A stretch of DNA of 64,000 bases from Streptomyces ambofaciens ATCC 23877 (GTDB taxonomy: Bacteria > Actinomycetota > Actinomycetes > Streptomycetales > Streptomycetaceae): NCBI RefSeq assembly GCF_001267885.1, contig NZ_CP012382.1:6993001-7057000 (forward strand). Direction: 5' to 3'. The notes beneath the pieces were generated by a model that ran no database searches, was not told the origin of the DNA, and saw nothing but the letters and a program-made list of their open reading frames with translations. The position numbers were made by a program, and so were the translations under genes. Below are positions 16,721 through 25,140 of this stretch, piece after piece. Within the stretch, counting starts at the first letter, position 1, and each line of letters opens with the position of its first letter.

Positions 16721-18459
16721 TGATGACCGAGTCCGACCGCGCATGGGCCTTCGGCGGGATCGTGTTCGGCGGTGCGGTCACCCTGTCCGCCGCCAGCTGG
16801 GCCGGAGCCGCCGCCGGCGCCGTCCTCACCGGCGACCAGGCCGCCCCCGCCTCCCCGCTGACCGTCTACCGCATGGCCACCGACTGGTCGGGCGTGTGGG
16901 CGCACTCCCAGACCGCCTCCGCGATCGGCGCCGCCCTGGTCGACGTCGCCGTCGTCGGCCTCATCGTGTGGGGCCTGCGCTGGTCCTTCCGCTGGTTCCG
17001 CAACCCGTCCAGCCTGGCCACGCTCCACCAGGTGCGCGAGCTCGCGCCGAAGGCCGCCGCCCGCACCGCCATCCGCCTGCGGGTCTCCCTCAGGGACACC
17101 AAGCCCAAGGAGATCCCGGCCCGTGACCGGGGCGTCCTGCTCGGTGACCACCTGCCCTCCGGCGTCGAACTGCGCGGTTCGGACGAGGACACCTACGTCG
17201 CCATCATGGCCCCGCGGGCCGGCAAATCCACGTCGCTGGCCATCCCGGTCGCCGAGGAGGCCCCGGCCGGCCTCCTCATGACGTCGAACAAGGCCGACGT
17301 CTACGCCGCCACCCTCGCCTCCCGCTCACGCGTCGGGCACGCCTGGATCCTGGACACCCAGGGCGTCGCCCAGACCGAACGCGCGATGTGGTGGGACATG
17401 ATCGCCCAGGCGGAGACCCTGGAAGGCGCCGAGCGGCTGGCCTCCCACTTCATCACCCAGATCACCAGCGAGCAGGCCGACCCCTTCTGGAGCCAGGCCG
17501 CCGGCGACCTCCTCGTAGGCCTCTTCCGCGCCGCGTACCACGACGGCGGCACCGTCCGCGACGTCATGAAGTGGCTCGCCGACCCGCGCGAGAAGGCCCC
17601 GATGCGGATCCTGTACGACCACGAGCCGGTGCTCGCCGAACAGGTCGAATCCAGCATCAACATCGCCGAGGAGACCCAGTCCGGAATCTTCCAGAACGCA
17701 CGGACCGCGGTATCAGCGCTGCGCGACGAGCGGGTCCTGGCGTGGGTCACGCCGGACAAGGGCCTGCCCCGCTTCGATCCCGAGGCCTTCGCCACCAGCC
17801 GCGACACCCTCTACCTGCTCTCCAAGAAGGGCGGCCCCGCGAGCGCGGTCGTCGCCGCCCTGGCCGACAGCGTGTTCACCGCGGCCGCCGAAGCCGGCGA
17901 GCGCCACGGCGGGCGCCTGCCCGAGCCGATGCGCGCCGTCCTGGACGAGGCCGCCAACATCTGCCGCATCGCCGACCTGCCCGACCTGTACTCCCACCTC
18001 GGCTCCCGGGGCATCACCCCCTACGTCATCCTGCAGAGCTACCGCCAGGGCGTGAAGGCGTGGGGCGAGGTCGGCATGGACGCGATGTGGTCGGCGGCCA
18101 CGAAGAAGCTCATCGGCGTCGGCCTAGACGACGCGAAGTTCGCCCAGGACGTCTCCACCCTCACCGGCGCCCACTTCATCGACCGCGGCTCCTACTCCAA
18201 GTCCAAGGAGGGTTACTCCTACAGCGTCGGCGAACAGCGGGAGCAGGTCATGGACCCCGCCGAGATCCGCGCCATGAAGAAGGGCACCGCCCTGCTCATG
18301 TCCACCGGCATGCCCGTCGCTCAGATCTCCCTGCGCCCCTGGTACGCCGAGAAGGCCCTCGCCCACATCGGCCCCCAGATGAAGGCAGAGGAGAAGGCCA
18401 TCACCGGCCGCGCCGTCCTGGCCTACGAAGAGAAGAAGGCCGCCCGCCGTGGCCGATGA
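16720..18459 (+). CDS. Type IV coupling protein, VirD4/TraG-like ATPase
   Basis: The 579-residue coupling protein links the relaxosome to the secretion channel. Two membrane helices lie at the N-terminus (FGGIVFGGAVTLSAASWAGA and AALVDVAVVGLIVWGL). The ATPase domain has a P-loop, APRAGKSTSLAIP, near residue 165, a Walker B, MRAVLDEAANICRI, near 405, and the conserved RGITPYVILQSYRQG motif of TraG/VirD4 proteins. Residues after about 470 carry the C-terminal lobe with MKKGTALLMSTGMPVAQISL. The ATG overlaps the VirB4-like stop by one base, and the DUF4913 gene overlaps its end by 11 bases, showing a tight operon. Confidence 0.94.
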   Translation: MMTESDRAWAFGGIVFGGAVTLSAASWAGAAAGAVLTGDQAAPASPLTVYRMATDWSGVWAHSQTASAIGAALVDVAVVGLIVWGLRWSFRWFRNPSSLATLHQVRELAPKAAARTAIRLRVSLRDTKPKEIPARDRGVLLGDHLPSGVELRGSDEDTYVAIMAPRAGKSTSLAIPVAEEAPAGLLMTSNKADVYAATLASRSRVGHAWILDTQGVAQTERAMWWDMIAQAETLEGAERLASHFITQITSEQADPFWSQAAGDLLVGLFRAAYHDGGTVRDVMKWLADPREKAPMRILYDHEPVLAEQVESSINIAEETQSGIFQNARTAVSALRDERVLAWVTPDKGLPRFDPEAFATSRDTLYLLSKKGGPASAVVAALADSVFTAAAEAGERHGGRLPEPMRAVLDEAANICRIADLPDLYSHLGSRGITPYVILQSYRQGVKAWGEVGMDAMWSAATKKLIGVGLDDAKFAQDVSTLTGAHFIDRGSYSKSKEGYSYSVGEQREQVMDPAEIRAMKKGTALLMSTGMPVAQISLRPWYAEKALAHIGPQMKAEEKAITGRAVLAYEEKKAARRGR

Positions 18460-19042
18460 CGAGACCCCCGACTTCGAGGTCCCCGTCGGCCTCCTCCAGG
18501 ACCTCGAAGACCTCAAGGCCCACGTCACCGCCCTGACCGCCCAGGTCAAGGCGCTCACCGACGCCGCCGACACCGACCCCGGCGAGGCCCCGGCCGAGGA
18601 AGAGCCGGAGGCCGGCGAGGAGGATGCCGCAGGCGGGGAAGAGGCGGGGGAGGGGTGGCAGTTCCCGCCGTTCATCCTCCTGCTCGACCCGCCCGTGTAC
18701 GACGACGAGCTCCGGGCCCTGATCGAGTGGGTCGAAGGCGTCCTCGTGCCCGGCTACCTCGCCGAGCCCAGCGCGGACGCCCGCTGGTGCCACCTGTGGT
18801 TCGAGCACCCCGTCGCCGTCGCCCGCCTCCACGCCTGCTGGCTGGCCTGGCAGGAACTCACCGACCCCGCCACCTGCGGCTACACCGGGCCCAGCGTCTG
18901 GCACCGCGACCACCTGGACCCGTGCCTGCGCGAGCTGCGCGGCGCCGGCGGTCCCTTCGCTGGGTGCACCAAGGGCGAGCACCAGGTCGACCACCGCATG
19001 CCCGGCACCGTACCCAGCGCGTGGCGCCACGAGAACAGCTGA
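18449..19042 (+). CDS. DUF4913-type protein at the end of the T4SS operon
   Basis: The 197-residue protein has an acidic coiled-coil N-terminus (VGLLQDLEDLKAHVTALTAQ followed by a Glu/Ala-rich stretch) and a C-terminal domain with WVEGVLVPGYLAE, WCHLWFEHPVAVARLHACWL and a Cys/His-containing end (HLDPCLRELRG, FAGCTKGEHQ). I recognise this as the DUF4913 family, common in actinobacterial plasmids and integrative elements next to coupling proteins. Its biochemical role is not known to me. The GTG start lies inside the coupling-protein gene. Confidence 0.85.
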   Translation: MADDETPDFEVPVGLLQDLEDLKAHVTALTAQVKALTDAADTDPGEAPAEEEPEAGEEDAAGGEEAGEGWQFPPFILLLDPPVYDDELRALIEWVEGVLVPGYLAEPSADARWCHLWFEHPVAVARLHACWLAWQELTDPATCGYTGPSVWHRDHLDPCLRELRGAGGPFAGCTKGEHQVDHRMPGTVPSAWRHENS

Positions 19043-19055
19043 CTGGGAAGTGATC

Positions 19056-19151
19056 ATGCAGCCCTACCGAGACGAAGCCCACCCGTTGTGGGCCCACCCG
19101 CGCGGCCGGCACCAGCGGCTCGCCGCGCTCACTGGAGGCGACCGTGGCTGA
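19056..19151 (+). CDS. 31-codon ORF coupled to the next gene
   Basis: A 31-residue frame runs from the ATG at 19056 (MQPYRDEAHPLWAHPRGRHQ at its start) to a TGA at 19149-19151, overlapping the GTG of the next gene. GGGAAG lies 10 bp before the ATG. It is short and I know no relative, but the position and overlap are like those of a translated leader peptide or small protein. Low confidence. Confidence 0.35.
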   Translation: MQPYRDEAHPLWAHPRGRHQRLAALTGGDRG

Positions 19152-19470
19152 GCTTGCCGCCGTCCGAGCGCAGGAGTACGCGACGGTGTACGACGAGCTG
19201 ATCGAGGCGGCAGCCCGTCTCGACATGCTGCGCCGTCTGGAAGGGAACGCCGTCGATGCCCACGCCACAGCCGCCATGCACGCTGTTCGCTTCGCCGCCA
19301 CGATGCTGTGGCCTGTCGCCCCGGAAGGCACACCGCAGCCCGGTTTCCGGCACGACACGGCATGGCAGGTACAGCTGATCGCCAAGTGGCGGGAGGCAGC
19401 GCTGGAGATCGGCCCGTTCGAACCGGAGCGGCCTGTGCTTCGCGTCGTGACCGACGGTCAGCGGGGGTAG
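19144..19470 (+). CDS. Small hypothetical protein after the T4SS operon
   Basis: The 108-residue helical protein starts at a GTG preceded by GGAGGCGACC. It contains VRAQEYATVYDELIEAAARL and AAMHAVRFAATMLWPVAPEG. I do not recognise a family. It is the last plus-strand gene of the conjugation block. Beyond it, about 220 bp (19471-19687) hold nothing that I can identify. Confidence 0.6.
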   Translation: MAELAAVRAQEYATVYDELIEAAARLDMLRRLEGNAVDAHATAAMHAVRFAATMLWPVAPEGTPQPGFRHDTAWQVQLIAKWREAALEIGPFEPERPVLRVVTDGQRG

Positions 19471-19687
19471 CACTGGAAGGGACGCGCCTCGCCGTGCGAA
19501 GGTGGTGTTGCGTATTCGCATTTCAATGTGCGGATTGGTGGAGGCGGCACTCGTCTCCGGGTGCGTATTCGGGGTACTCGTAGACAGAGGGGCCCCTGCC
19601 CTCCGCGTCACCGGGGAGCAGAGGCCCAGTCGTGCCGCATCTGGATGAGGTCCGCTCCGGCGTACTAGCACTATGCCGGAGCGGGCT

Positions 19688-19828
19688 TCACAGGCGAGGA
19701 AGCACGTGCTCCCGAACCGTTCGGCCCATCCAGTACACGGCCGCCGAAACGGGCGCCAGCCAGAGCCGGACGCGCCGTCGCACGCCCCTCCAGTCCACGC
19801 CCTTCGGCTTGGTGTGCTTCTCTTCCAT
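19688..19828 (-). CDS. 46-residue small basic protein
   Basis: An excellent ribosome binding site (AAGGAG, seven bases before the ATG at 19828) precedes a 46-codon frame. The product is very basic (MEEKHTKPKGVDWRGVRRRV) with a hydrophobic patch (LWLAPVSAAVYWMG) that might insert in or lie along the membrane. No family is recognised. It is isolated between the conjugation block and the cargo cluster. About 255 bp further (19829-20083) hold only GC-rich inverted-repeat-like sequence and no gene. Confidence 0.5.
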   Translation of the reverse strand: MEEKHTKPKGVDWRGVRRRVRLWLAPVSAAVYWMGRTVREHVLPRL

Positions 19829-20083
19829 CGGATCTCCTTCAGTGGCGGACCGGATCGATTGCCAGACCCGGACGTCCCTGGGTCCGGTACATCGACCCGC
19901 CTGACGGCCCGTGGGGAGAAGCAGAACCCACATTAGCGGCCCCGGTGGGAAACCGCACCGGCCCTCAATCCGGCCCCGTTAGACGGCAATTGGCTGCCCT
20001 TTCACAGAGTCACCCGGCCGGGCGGCCGGCCGGGACGAGCGCTTCGGCAGCAAAGGTACGGCCTGTTCGTCAACATCGGAGAT

Positions 20084-20338
20084 TCATTCCCACCTTGAGG
20101 GCGCGCGAGTGCGCTGTCGGCCGGACGGCCTCCCGCCCGGCCGGGTAGCGGAGGGTGAGTGGTAGCGGATGAGCTGCTCGGCGCGGGCGCCGCCGGCGTC
20201 ACGCAGCGCGGCGGAGACCTCAGCCACGGCCGACCGCAGGTCGGCGAGGGCCGCTTCGTAGGGAAGGTCCCCGTACAGGCCGCCGGGTACCGGCTCGACG
20301 TGCGCGAGGATCGGATCGGTGGGGGAGTGGTCGGTCAT
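20084..20338 (-). CDS. Small hypothetical protein coupled to the histidine phosphatase gene
   Basis: The 84-residue frame overlaps the stop of the histidine phosphatase gene by four bases (ATGA), so it is translationally coupled to it. Residues 1-60 look like a real small helical domain (GGLYGDLPYEAALADLRSAV and AEVSAALRDAGG). The tail is low-complexity Arg/Pro/Ser and may not be conserved. Function unknown. It is the last gene of the cargo operon. Confidence 0.5.
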   Translation of the reverse strand: MTDHSPTDPILAHVEPVPGGLYGDLPYEAALADLRSAVAEVSAALRDAGGARAEQLIRYHSPSATRPGGRPSGRQRTRAPSRWE

Positions 20339-21102
20339 ACGTGCCTCATTCCTTCCATGTCGTCCAGAGAGGTCAGGTGAGTGGTGTCACCCCAGACGGC
20401 CAGACGCAGCCGGTGGCCGTCACCGTTCCACTGCGACACCGAGGCGTTCGGGACCGGCGGCAGTTCCTCGGGCGCGACGGCACCGATCCCGGCGAGGACG
20501 TAGCGCAAGGCGCTGACCACCCCGTCGTGCGCGACAACCAGGACCCGCCGCCCGGGCGCAGCCCGCCCCAGATCGGAGACGAACTGACCGACGCGTACGG
20601 CGACGTCGGTGAAGGCCTCCCCGCCGGGGGGCCGGTAGTACCACTCGCCCATCAGCTTCCGGCGGGTGGCCTCCTCAGGCGCCCGGGCCCGGAGTGCGGC
20701 CGGGGGATGCAGCTCGAAGACCCCCATCTCCCGATCCCGCAACCGTTCGTCGACCAGCACATCCAGCCGCGGTCTGCCGAGCTGAGCGGCTCGGGCGGCC
20801 ATCCCCTCCCAGGTCTGGAGCGCGCGTCTATACGGGGAGCACACCACCAGGTCCGGACCGGCCTCCGGTGTCTGTCCGGCCAGCCAGTTGCCCAGCGCGG
20901 CTGCCTGCGCGGCGCCCGGATCGGAGAGCGGCACGTCGTGGTCGCGCCCGGGAACCGGCACGGTGGCACCGGACTCCTCTGCCGTGGCGAAGGCGACGTT
21001 GGCTGTGCTCTGCCCGTGCCGCACGGCCCACATTCCGGCCAGCGCGCAGGGCGGCACCAGGGCAGTCGGCGGCATCTCATCAGCCGGCATTCGCATGGTC
21101 AT
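20335..21102 (-). CDS. Histidine phosphatase superfamily protein
   Basis: The 255-residue enzyme carries the RHG signature WAVRHGQSTANV (phosphohistidine) near residue 30. It also has the second Arg in VVCSPYRRALQTWEGM, an Asp/Glu region in DERLRDREMGVFELHP and the second His in VLVVAHDGVVSALRYVL, so all four catalytic positions look present. Substrate is unknown; relatives act on phosphosugars, nucleotides or proteins. A GAAGGGA ribosome site supports the ATG at 21102. It lies downstream of the ART/nucleotidyltransferase-like gene in the same direction, so it may process a nucleotide or phosphoprotein made by that operon. Confidence 0.9.
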   Translation of the reverse strand: MTMRMPADEMPPTALVPPCALAGMWAVRHGQSTANVAFATAEESGATVPVPGRDHDVPLSDPGAAQAAALGNWLAGQTPEAGPDLVVCSPYRRALQTWEGMAARAAQLGRPRLDVLVDERLRDREMGVFELHPPAALRARAPEEATRRKLMGEWYYRPPGGEAFTDVAVRVGQFVSDLGRAAPGRRVLVVAHDGVVSALRYVLAGIGAVAPEELPPVPNASVSQWNGDGHRLRLAVWGDTTHLTSLDDMEGMRHV

Positions 21103-21122
21103 GACGTCCCTTCATCGGAGTT

Positions 21123-21266
21123 TCAGGCATCGGCACGGAGCTGAACGGCGGGAGCCCGAGCCTCCTCTGCCTGCTGCGCAGCGTCAGCGCGGTCTTCGCC
21201 CCCGGCTATGCGGTCGAGCAGTGCGGCCTTGCGCTCGGGCCTCCGGGGCCGGCGGGGTGCGGGCAT
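21123..21266 (-). CDS. 47-residue ORF between the large cargo gene and the histidine phosphatase gene
   Basis: A 47-codon frame reads a basic start (MPAPRRPRRPERKAALLDRI) then an acidic/Ala-rich helix (DRADAAQQAEEARAPAVQL), with strongly coding-like third positions, and ends 20 bp before the phosphatase gene. There is no clear ribosome binding site. The sequence looks like a small helical protein, but no family is recognised. Confidence 0.4.
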   Translation of the reverse strand: MPAPRRPRRPERKAALLDRIAGGEDRADAAQQAEEARAPAVQLRADA

Positions 21267-21378
21267 CAACGTAGGGGTGATTGAGGGCGTCCGCCGTCGA
21301 GTTCCGCCGACCAGCTCAGTAAGGGCCGTCGATCAGCAGAGGACCCCCGGAAAGTAGTGCGCTGTCGTCAAGCGACGG

Positions 21379-23463
21379 TCAGGCCCTGGGGCCTCGGCCG
21401 TGGTCACGCTCGAGGCCGGGATCGCGTCGCAGGTGGGGCGGCTGCTCGATGCCGGGTGCGGCAGGCCGGTCGTGGTCCGGTCTGCGGCGGGCCGTCGTGG
21501 ACTTGGACCGTGCCGCGGCAGCCGACGGTCGGCCGGGTGCCGGTGACCGTGCCGGTTCGGAGATCCGAGACCGGGGCGTACGCCAGGCCATGGGGCTGTC
21601 GGGGCGGTGAATGATCCAGTCGGTGTCCTTGAAGTGGGAGGACAGGGCACGGCCGAGTCTGGTGGCGTCGAAGGGCCCGGCGGATTCGAAGACGCCCAGG
21701 GACAGCGGTCGGCCCAGCTTCGTTTCCCAGGTGCCGGCCCAGGCCGCCAGGGAGGGGAGGGTGCTGGCCACCGTCTTCTTGTCCAGGTAGCCGTGGCCTC
21801 CCATGAAGTCGCCCGGGTACCGATCGGTGTGGTGGGCACGCCAGTGGTCCCGGGCCGCGCGGATGATGGCGGTGCTGTTGATGTCGAGGTCGAAGTCGCT
21901 GGGCTCCTGCTCCAGGCCCAGGCGCCACATGGCGTCGTACGGCCGGCGCAGGGGACGGTGCTGGTCGTCGCCGAACCACTCCTGCAGGCGTTGGACGGCC
22001 GACGGGTTGCCGGTCAGGTCCGCTTCGCGGGGCAGGGTCTTGTGGATGCCGGAGAAGAAGCCGGCACCTGTGCCCTTGAGACGTATGTCGACCTGAGACG
22101 GTTCGATGCCGTCGAGCTGTAGCGCCGCCAGCATCTCGGTGCCGAACTGCTGGTAGAGCTCCGGCGTCATGCCCATGGGCGCCTCGCCGGTGAGCATCCA
22201 CTTGATCTGGACCGGGCTGATGCCGAGGAAGTCGAGGTCGCGGCGGGCTATGGCGTAGTCGGAGTCGTCCCGCGGCCACCAGCGCGGGGCCGCTTCCGTG
22301 CCGTCCAGGATCCGGATGATCCTGCTGTCGAGCGGGTCGGCCGGATCGAGGGCCTGGGAGATCGGAAGGGGCCGCCACCGCTTGTCGGTCTCCGCGCCGA
22401 CGATCGGTGCCGGCGGCGGGCCGTCCGCGGCGTCGGACAGAGCCGGGGCGCCGAGGGAGACAGCGGAGGCCGCGGTCTGCTGCACGGCGGCGGTCGGCGA
22501 GGTGTGGGAGACCATGCCGTCCAACGTGGCCTGGTGGTCACCCGGCAGCGCCACCCATTCCTTCTGCCCCAGGTACCCCATACCGGTGGTGGGCAGGGAC
22601 AGGATCTCTCGCGCGGGCTGCCGGGTTGCGAGGATCACGCCGTTGCCCCGGCGCTGTTCCAGCCAGTCGGCGACGATCTGTCGGTCGGCCGACCAGCTCG
22701 CCAGCGGCCGCTGCCGGGCCTCCACGGTCACACCGATGTTCCGGGCGGCCGCCCACTGTGGCTGCTCCGCCTCCTCCGGCCAGCTCAGCGCCCGGTAGGC
22801 GAGCAACTCGGTGATGCCACGGGCGGCGAGGACTTCCTGGGTCATCTGGTACTGGGTACGGAGGAAATCCCGCAGCGCGTCGCGGTTGTAGTCGAGTTCG
22901 AGGCCGACGGCGAACCGGGTCTTGGCGTCCACCTGCCACTCCAGCGTCCCGGAGAGGCCGAACTCCTCTTGGGCGGCCTGCTGCAGCGCCAGGACCCGCA
23001 CGTTGTTGTTGGACCCGTACGCCCAAGCACCCATCAGCTCACTGACCGCGATCATGCGGATCAGGGTCTCGGCCTGTTCGGTGTCCATGCGTACTGCTCG
23101 GTTCGGCGTATGACGGGGGTCGGCGGGATCCAGCTCGTCGACGTGGAGAACGTCGGCGCCCATGGACGGGTACCGCTCCTGGTGAGGAACCAGCACGTAC
23201 CTGCTGTCACCGAGATGGGCGGCCATGTCGTTTCCGACGACCAGGCCCATCGAGGCGAGGATCAGGGCGGGCGTGGAGGACCGCATCCGCCCGGCGAGCG
23301 CCTGGATGCCGGCCGTCTTCGCTTGGGGCGTGTCGGTGATACGACCGTCGTCGGTCAGCAGCGCCTCGCCGATCCGCTGCTGATCCGCCCGTTCCGGCGA
23401 TCCCGGCGGTGGGAACGGGCTGCCGTCCGGCTCGCCCGTCTCGTTGATCGGCTGCTCGCTCAC
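21379..23463 (-). CDS. Large cargo protein with ADP-ribosyltransferase-like and nucleotidyltransferase-like regions
   Basis: I know no named family for this 694-residue protein. Residues about 215-305 show the ordered residues of an R-S-E ADP-ribosyltransferase: R224 in LLAYRALSW, S256/S258 in LASWSADRQIVADWL, and a QxE (Q300, E302) in TTGMGYLGQKEWVALPG, with plausible spacing. Residues about 455-530 resemble a polymerase-beta type nucleotidyltransferase, with VDIRLKGTGAGFFSGIHK (GS-like motif) and SDFDLDINS (acidic pair) after a long insert. The N-terminal 200 residues are a separate helical domain (MIAVSELMGAWAYGSNNNVR, VDAKTRFAVGLELDYNRD). The tail after about 635 is low-complexity basic sequence. 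Both domain calls come from motif reading and need structure prediction. It lies in an operon with a PHP phosphoesterase and a histidine phosphatase. Confidence 0.75.
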   Translation of the reverse strand: MSEQPINETGEPDGSPFPPPGSPERADQQRIGEALLTDDGRITDTPQAKTAGIQALAGRMRSSTPALILASMGLVVGNDMAAHLGDSRYVLVPHQERYPSMGADVLHVDELDPADPRHTPNRAVRMDTEQAETLIRMIAVSELMGAWAYGSNNNVRVLALQQAAQEEFGLSGTLEWQVDAKTRFAVGLELDYNRDALRDFLRTQYQMTQEVLAARGITELLAYRALSWPEEAEQPQWAAARNIGVTVEARQRPLASWSADRQIVADWLEQRRGNGVILATRQPAREILSLPTTGMGYLGQKEWVALPGDHQATLDGMVSHTSPTAAVQQTAASAVSLGAPALSDAADGPPPAPIVGAETDKRWRPLPISQALDPADPLDSRIIRILDGTEAAPRWWPRDDSDYAIARRDLDFLGISPVQIKWMLTGEAPMGMTPELYQQFGTEMLAALQLDGIEPSQVDIRLKGTGAGFFSGIHKTLPREADLTGNPSAVQRLQEWFGDDQHRPLRRPYDAMWRLGLEQEPSDFDLDINSTAIIRAARDHWRAHHTDRYPGDFMGGHGYLDKKTVASTLPSLAAWAGTWETKLGRPLSLGVFESAGPFDATRLGRALSSHFKDTDWIIHRPDSPMAWRTPRSRISEPARSPAPGRPSAAAARSKSTTARRRPDHDRPAAPGIEQPPHLRRDPGLERDHGRGPRA

Positions 23464-23533
23464 TCCAGTCCCCCTGTGGTGGTGTCACGTCATGGATCCG
23501 TTGCCGCCGTGTCCGACGGCCGCTCTCTGTGGG

Positions 23534-24127
23534 TCAGTCACCGCTGAGGAATTCCTCGGCCTGGCGCTGCAGGTCCACGGGAGCGGCGGCCCAGGCCGGA
23601 GTGCGCATCAGCTCGCGCAGCTTGACCTCCTTCACCTCCCGCGGGGCGTCCTCGCGCAGGCCGAGGTGGGGCCACACACGGCGCAGCTCGGCGGGCAGGT
23701 CCCAGTGGGCGCCCAGGGCGGAGGCGGGTGCGTCGGCGGGCTCCGGCGCCGGGGTCAGGACCTCGTCGGCCGTTGCGGCCGGACTGATCTCGACCAGGGT
23801 GAGCCCCAGCCGGTCGATGACGTCACGGAACAGGGTCCGGTGGGCTTCGACGGTGCCGGTGGCGGGCTGCCGGCCGGTGTGGAACAGGGTGAACACCCAG
23901 CCGGCCTCGCCGGTGCGGGCCAGGTCGAGGACCAGGCGATCGCCCTCTTCGCCGGTGAACGAGCGGTGCGCGATGCTCTGCGCCGCCCCGGGACCCTCGG
24001 TGCGGGGACCGGCATCGAGGCGGAATGTGTCGCGCAGCCAGGTCTGCTGGCTGGAGGTGAGCTCCCCGTGGGACAGCGCGCGCAGCGCGGGCCAGAACAT
24101 GTGGGCGATCCTTTCGTCGGTCTTCAC
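23534..24127 (-). CDS. Unknown protein of the cargo operon
   Basis: The 197-residue protein is soluble with no membrane segment. Its N-terminal half contains FWPALRALSHGELTSSQQ, GDRLVLDLARTGEAGWVFTL and a strand-rich middle (TLFRDVIDRLGLTLVEIS). The C-terminal part has LPAELRRVWPHLGLREDAPR and a helical end. I recognise no family. It sits between the PHP and the ART/nucleotidyltransferase-like genes with gaps of 25 and 70 bp, so it is likely a partner of the large protein, perhaps an immunity or adaptor subunit. That is inference only. Confidence 0.75.
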   Translation of the reverse strand: MKTDERIAHMFWPALRALSHGELTSSQQTWLRDTFRLDAGPRTEGPGAAQSIAHRSFTGEEGDRLVLDLARTGEAGWVFTLFHTGRQPATGTVEAHRTLFRDVIDRLGLTLVEISPAATADEVLTPAPEPADAPASALGAHWDLPAELRRVWPHLGLREDAPREVKEVKLRELMRTPAWAAAPVDLQRQAEEFLSGD

Positions 24128-24152
24128 GGACGTCGTGTCACTGAGGGAGGGG

Positions 24153-25085
24153 CTACGCCTCGGCCGAGGCGGTGTTCCCGGGCGGGGCCGCCAGGTGAAT
24201 CGGGTTGGTCCAGGCCCGCCCGCCCGCGGCGTCCTCGACGGTGACCCGGCAGTACCCGTGCCGAAACATCTCCACGGGTAGGGAGCACTCCGTCAGTGCT
24301 TCGCCCTGGGCGACCTGGGCTCCCGGCACTCCGCCGGTGAGCAGGACCTTGCGCGCCGGCGAGCAGCGCACCGAGACCAGGCCGCCGTCGACCCGGACGT
24401 CGTGCAGCTCGGGACCGGTGCTGGAGTAGAAGTGGCCCGCCTTGAGCGCCGCCACGAGCTGGTCGGGGTCCAGGGATTCAGCACGTACCTGGACCCAGGC
24501 CGCGCAGCCCGGCGGGTCCTGCGGCTGGAAGTGAGCGTCGTCGGCGGCGTAGACGGTGAGCCGGTGGCCGCGGTTGAGCAGAACGTCCGTCAGGTGCCAG
24601 CTGTCGCCCCGGTCCTCGCGCGCCGACAGGGCGTTGTACACCTCGACCGCATGGGCTGCCTCCAGGCTCTCGGCGTCAGCGGCGGTCAGTAGGGACGCCG
24701 AGGGGTGGGCCATGCCGACGAACGCGCCCGCGTTCCTCGCACGGCGGGCCAGCTGCGGTCCGGTCTCGCCGGGCCGGAGAGGAGCGAAGTCCAGCGGCAG
24801 TCCCACCGCGACGATGTGCCACGACGGTCCGGCCTCGGTACGCGGGGCGTGAAGTTCGGCACCCAGCAGTGTGGTGAACCCGGCGGTGCGCAGGGGCCGG
24901 GTGTCCGTCACGGGGAAGCCGTACTCCGCCCGGAAGTGGTCGGTGAGGGCCACGAAGTCGTAGCCGGCGTCACGGTAGTGACGCAACGACTCCTCCGGGG
25001 ACAGCGCCCCGTCCGACCGGTTGGAGTGGGTGTGCAGATTGCCCCGCCAGAAGCGGCCGGGCCGGTCGAAGGGCAGCCCGGTCAT
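24153..25085 (-). CDS. PHP-domain metallo-phosphoesterase (CehA/McbA type)
   Basis: The 310-residue protein has the metal-ligand set of PHP phosphoesterases: HTHSNRSDGALSPEE near the N-terminus, VALTDHFRAEYGF, GAELHAPRTE, MAHPSA and YAADDAHFQPQD. The C-terminal 80 residues form a beta-rich domain (FYSSTGPELHDVRVDGGLVS, VLLTGGVPGAQ) typical of the CehA/McbA subgroup. Such enzymes hydrolyse phosphoesters or related bonds using two or three metal ions. It is the first enzyme gene of the cargo operon and would be expected to remove phosphate or nucleotide from a product made downstream. The substrate is unknown. Confidence 0.9.
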   Translation of the reverse strand: MTGLPFDRPGRFWRGNLHTHSNRSDGALSPEESLRHYRDAGYDFVALTDHFRAEYGFPVTDTRPLRTAGFTTLLGAELHAPRTEAGPSWHIVAVGLPLDFAPLRPGETGPQLARRARNAGAFVGMAHPSASLLTAADAESLEAAHAVEVYNALSAREDRGDSWHLTDVLLNRGHRLTVYAADDAHFQPQDPPGCAAWVQVRAESLDPDQLVAALKAGHFYSSTGPELHDVRVDGGLVSVRCSPARKVLLTGGVPGAQVAQGEALTECSLPVEMFRHGYCRVTVEDAAGGRAWTNPIHLAAPPGNTASAEA

Positions 25086-25140
25086 ACCCGTCCCCCGTCA
25101 GCCCTGAGTCGCCGATTCGCACGTACGAACGTGATCAACA

